From WSXY01 sp038325105 (GTDB taxonomy: Bacteria > Actinomycetota > Coriobacteriia > Anaerosomatales > Anaerosomataceae), in contig JBBQIR010000098.1 in the NCBI GenBank assembly GCA_038325105.1, positions 1-6,715 on the forward strand: a stretch of DNA of 6,715 nucleotides, read 5' to 3'. The position numbers and the translations under genes were made by a program. The notes beneath the pieces are model-generated. The model was not told the origin of the DNA and did not search any database. It was given only the letters and a program-made list of their open reading frames with translations. Position 1 is the stretch's first letter. Each line of letters opens with the position of its first letter. This document shows, piece by piece, positions 5,983-6,715 of this stretch.

Positions 5983-6396
5983 CTACGGCTGCGCGAGAGT
6001 GAAGACGATCGAGCCGGCGGGGCTGTCGTTAATGTTGTCCCAGGTGTTCATGCCGGCGACATTGTAGCCGACCGAGATGGTGCTACCGCGGAGGCCGGTG
6101 ACGGCGGTCGTGGCGGTTGCGGTCAGGGTGGAGAACGTTCCGACGGTCACGGAGGCAGTCATGCTCGCGGGGCGGTTGGACTTGCCGAGAACGGTCGTGC
6201 CAACGGTGTTCGCAGCGCCGGGCTCAAGAACGCCGAGGGCGATGTTGGCCGGGGTCGTGATCTCAACCTTGGGGTTCGTGGAGGCCGTGACGGCAACGGC
6301 TCCGGTGCTGGCGGTGGTCGGACCTGCGTTTGCATAGACCGCGATGCCGAAGAGCGCAACTACCATGATGACTGCGATGAGAACTGTCCGCTTCAT
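5983..6396 (-). CDS. Small secreted beta-rich protein (137 aa), possibly WxL-like
   Basis: No named family is recognised with certainty. Residues 1-24 form a signal peptide (MKRTVLIAVIMVVALFGIAV, cleavage after ANA), leaving 113 residues rich in Thr, Ala, Val and Gly with no cysteines and one Trp (119). The pattern is that of a single Ig-like or WxL-like beta sandwich: KVEITTPANIALGVLEPG (43-60), a strand pair PASMTASVTVGTFSTLTATA (76-95), ISVGYNV, and the end SIVFTLAQP (129-137). That end lines up with the distal WxL motif of WxL domains (TWTLTxxP) with Phe in place of Trp. ATG at 6396 is chosen because AAGGAG ends 8 nt upstream; an in-frame ATG at 6423 lies before it. It shares its MKRT-type signal peptide and orientation with the 96-aa neighbour. 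A structural or adhesive surface role is inferred, possibly held by the WxLIP-like protein. Confidence 0.8.
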   Translation of the reverse strand: MKRTVLIAVIMVVALFGIAVYANAGPTTASTGAVAVTASTNPKVEITTPANIALGVLEPGAANTVGTTVLGKSNRPASMTASVTVGTFSTLTATATTAVTGLRGSTISVGYNVAGMNTWDNINDSPAGSIVFTLAQP

Positions 6397-6488
6397 TTCC
6401 TTCACTCCTTCTTTCGGTTTCAACTACTGGTCTCAATGGTTTGCGCTTCTGGCGCTTTCATCCCATTTGCGCCAACCCCATCGGGCTG
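6397..6488 (-). promoter_or_regulatory. Leader of the 137-aa gene with inverted and direct repeats
   Basis: The predicted leader is about 90 nt. On the minus strand it has GGCGC (6473-6469) and GCGCC (6455-6451), which can pair around a 13-nt loop, and GCGCAAA twice (6472-6466 and 6436-6430). It ends with the strong AAGGAG site at 6410-6405. It matches no riboswitch I know; it may simply be a stabilising 5' hairpin. Confidence 0.3.
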
Positions 6489-6490
6489 AC

Positions 6491-6529
6491 ATCAACTGTA
6501 TCGGAAGGCGCTGAACATGAATGAACCCT
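6491..6529 (-). promoter_or_regulatory. Putative promoter and degenerate LytTR-type repeats of the 137-aa gene
   Basis: On the minus strand ACAGTTGAT (6499-6491) fits the LytTR consensus fully. CATGTTCAG (6519-6511) lies 11 bp upstream, a correct distance, but misses two positions. AGGGTTCAT (6529-6521), one helical turn further up, also misses two. A possible -10, TACAGT (6500-6495), overlaps the best repeat, so the geometry differs from that at 5763-5811. No clear -35 is seen. Confidence 0.35.
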
Positions 6530-6531
6530 CA

Positions 6532-6547
6532 TGTGCCGTACGGCGCA
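6532..6547. repeat. Near-perfect 16-bp palindrome upstream of the 137-aa gene
   Basis: TGTGCCGTACGGCGCA has a perfect 10-bp core (GCCGTACGGC, 6535-6544) and pairs to its ends with one T-G position. It lies just upstream of the repeat cluster at 6491-6529. With no loop it is more like a dimeric protein site than an RNA hairpin. Confidence 0.35.
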
Positions 6548-6561
6548 ATGGTGTGACCAAA

Positions 6562-6605
6562 GGCACAAACCAAAGGGACGAGCGGCCGTTCGGCACCTGA
6601 ACGGC
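6562..6605 (-). terminator. Probable terminator after the partial gene at the right edge
   Basis: GCCGTTC (6605-6599) and GAACGGC (6591-6585) on the minus strand form a 7-bp stem with a 7-nt loop. T-rich sequence (CCCTTTGGTTTGTGCC) follows 7 nt later, ending near 6562. It begins 11 bp after the stop at 6617. The stem is short and the T tract interrupted, so strength is uncertain. Confidence 0.4.
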
Positions 6606-6616
6606 GCACGGAGCGG

Positions 6617-6715
6617 TCAGTTGCGAAGGCTCCCGAGTGGGGCCGGAACCCTGCCGCCGCGACGAACCAATCGCGTTCCCGCCCAGCCGTTCACGGCCAT
6701 GACCGGCGTCTCGCC
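6617..6715 (-). CDS. C-terminal 32 residues of an unidentified protein (partial)
   Basis: A minus-strand frame enters from the right edge and ends at TGA (6619-6617). The residues run from GETPVMAVNGWAGTRLVRRG to an end in GSLRN. The composition looks like coding sequence of this genome, and a terminator-like hairpin follows at once. Too little is visible to name a family. Confidence 0.4.
   Translation of the reverse strand, partial: GETPVMAVNGWAGTRLVRRGGRVPAPLGSLRN

Noticed and set aside
5616..6489. Plus-strand frames across the two small secreted protein genes
   Set aside because: Gly/Arg-rich antisense translations; they read through a terminator hairpin and the promoter regions, whereas the minus-strand frames have signal peptides and ribosome binding sites.
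6397..6600. Cyclic di-GMP (GEMM) riboswitch, suggested by GCAAACC and GGGACG-like pieces
   Set aside because: The pieces are not in the right order or distance and the paired stems of the GEMM core cannot be drawn on either strand.
1..6715. CRISPR array, tRNA or rRNA genes, insertion sequence ends
   Set aside because: No regularly spaced repeats, no tRNA-like cloverleaf, no transposase motifs and no terminal inverted repeats with target duplications were seen.

Overview
The window looks like chromosomal DNA of a GC-rich, Gram-positive, probably anaerobic bacterium. Codons are strongly biased to G/C in third position. An NfnAB pair points to anaerobic, ferredoxin-based energy metabolism. A lipoprotein-type ApbE and a WxL-interacting-protein-like membrane protein point to a monoderm wall. 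An anaerobic actinobacterial lineage such as Coriobacteriia or its relatives would fit, but this is inferred from gene content and composition, not from a marker gene.

Left third (1-3436), redox block. A minus-strand apbE (lipoprotein FAD:protein FMN transferase, cut by the left window edge) is divergent from a plus-strand nfnA-nfnB pair. NfnAB is the electron-bifurcating NADH-dependent reduced ferredoxin:NADP+ oxidoreductase. The 82-bp gap between them holds a strong -10 (TATACT) inside a perfect 8-bp palindrome, so one element could fire in both directions. nfnA and nfnB overlap by 13 bp.

Middle (3437-5417), regulator and surface anchor. After a gap with its own TATACT -10 come a REC-LytTR response regulator and, through a TGATG stop/start overlap, a 360-residue secreted, C-terminally membrane-anchored protein. 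Its architecture resembles WxL-interacting proteins (DUF916/DUF3324-like). A strong 12-bp hairpin with a T-rich tail ends the plus-strand unit.

Right third (5418-6715), small secreted proteins. Two minus-strand genes converge on the terminator. They encode exported, beta-rich proteins of 96 and 137 residues, each with its own ribosome binding site; the 137-residue gene is followed by a perfect 13-bp terminator. Upstream of the 96-residue gene lie three 9-mers that each fit the published LytTR operator consensus, two of them 12 bp apart as in known LytTR sites. A weaker version lies upstream of the 137-residue gene, and one exact copy of a repeat lies in the leader of the regulator gene. The sequence end holds the last 32 codons of another minus-strand reading frame with a hairpin after it.

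How it may work together (inference): 3529-6396 looks like a self-contained cell-surface module. A LytTR regulator is co-expressed with a membrane-anchored WxLIP-like adaptor and appears to control two small exported proteins that could be the adaptor's partners. No sensor kinase is present. The redox block is probably functionally separate.
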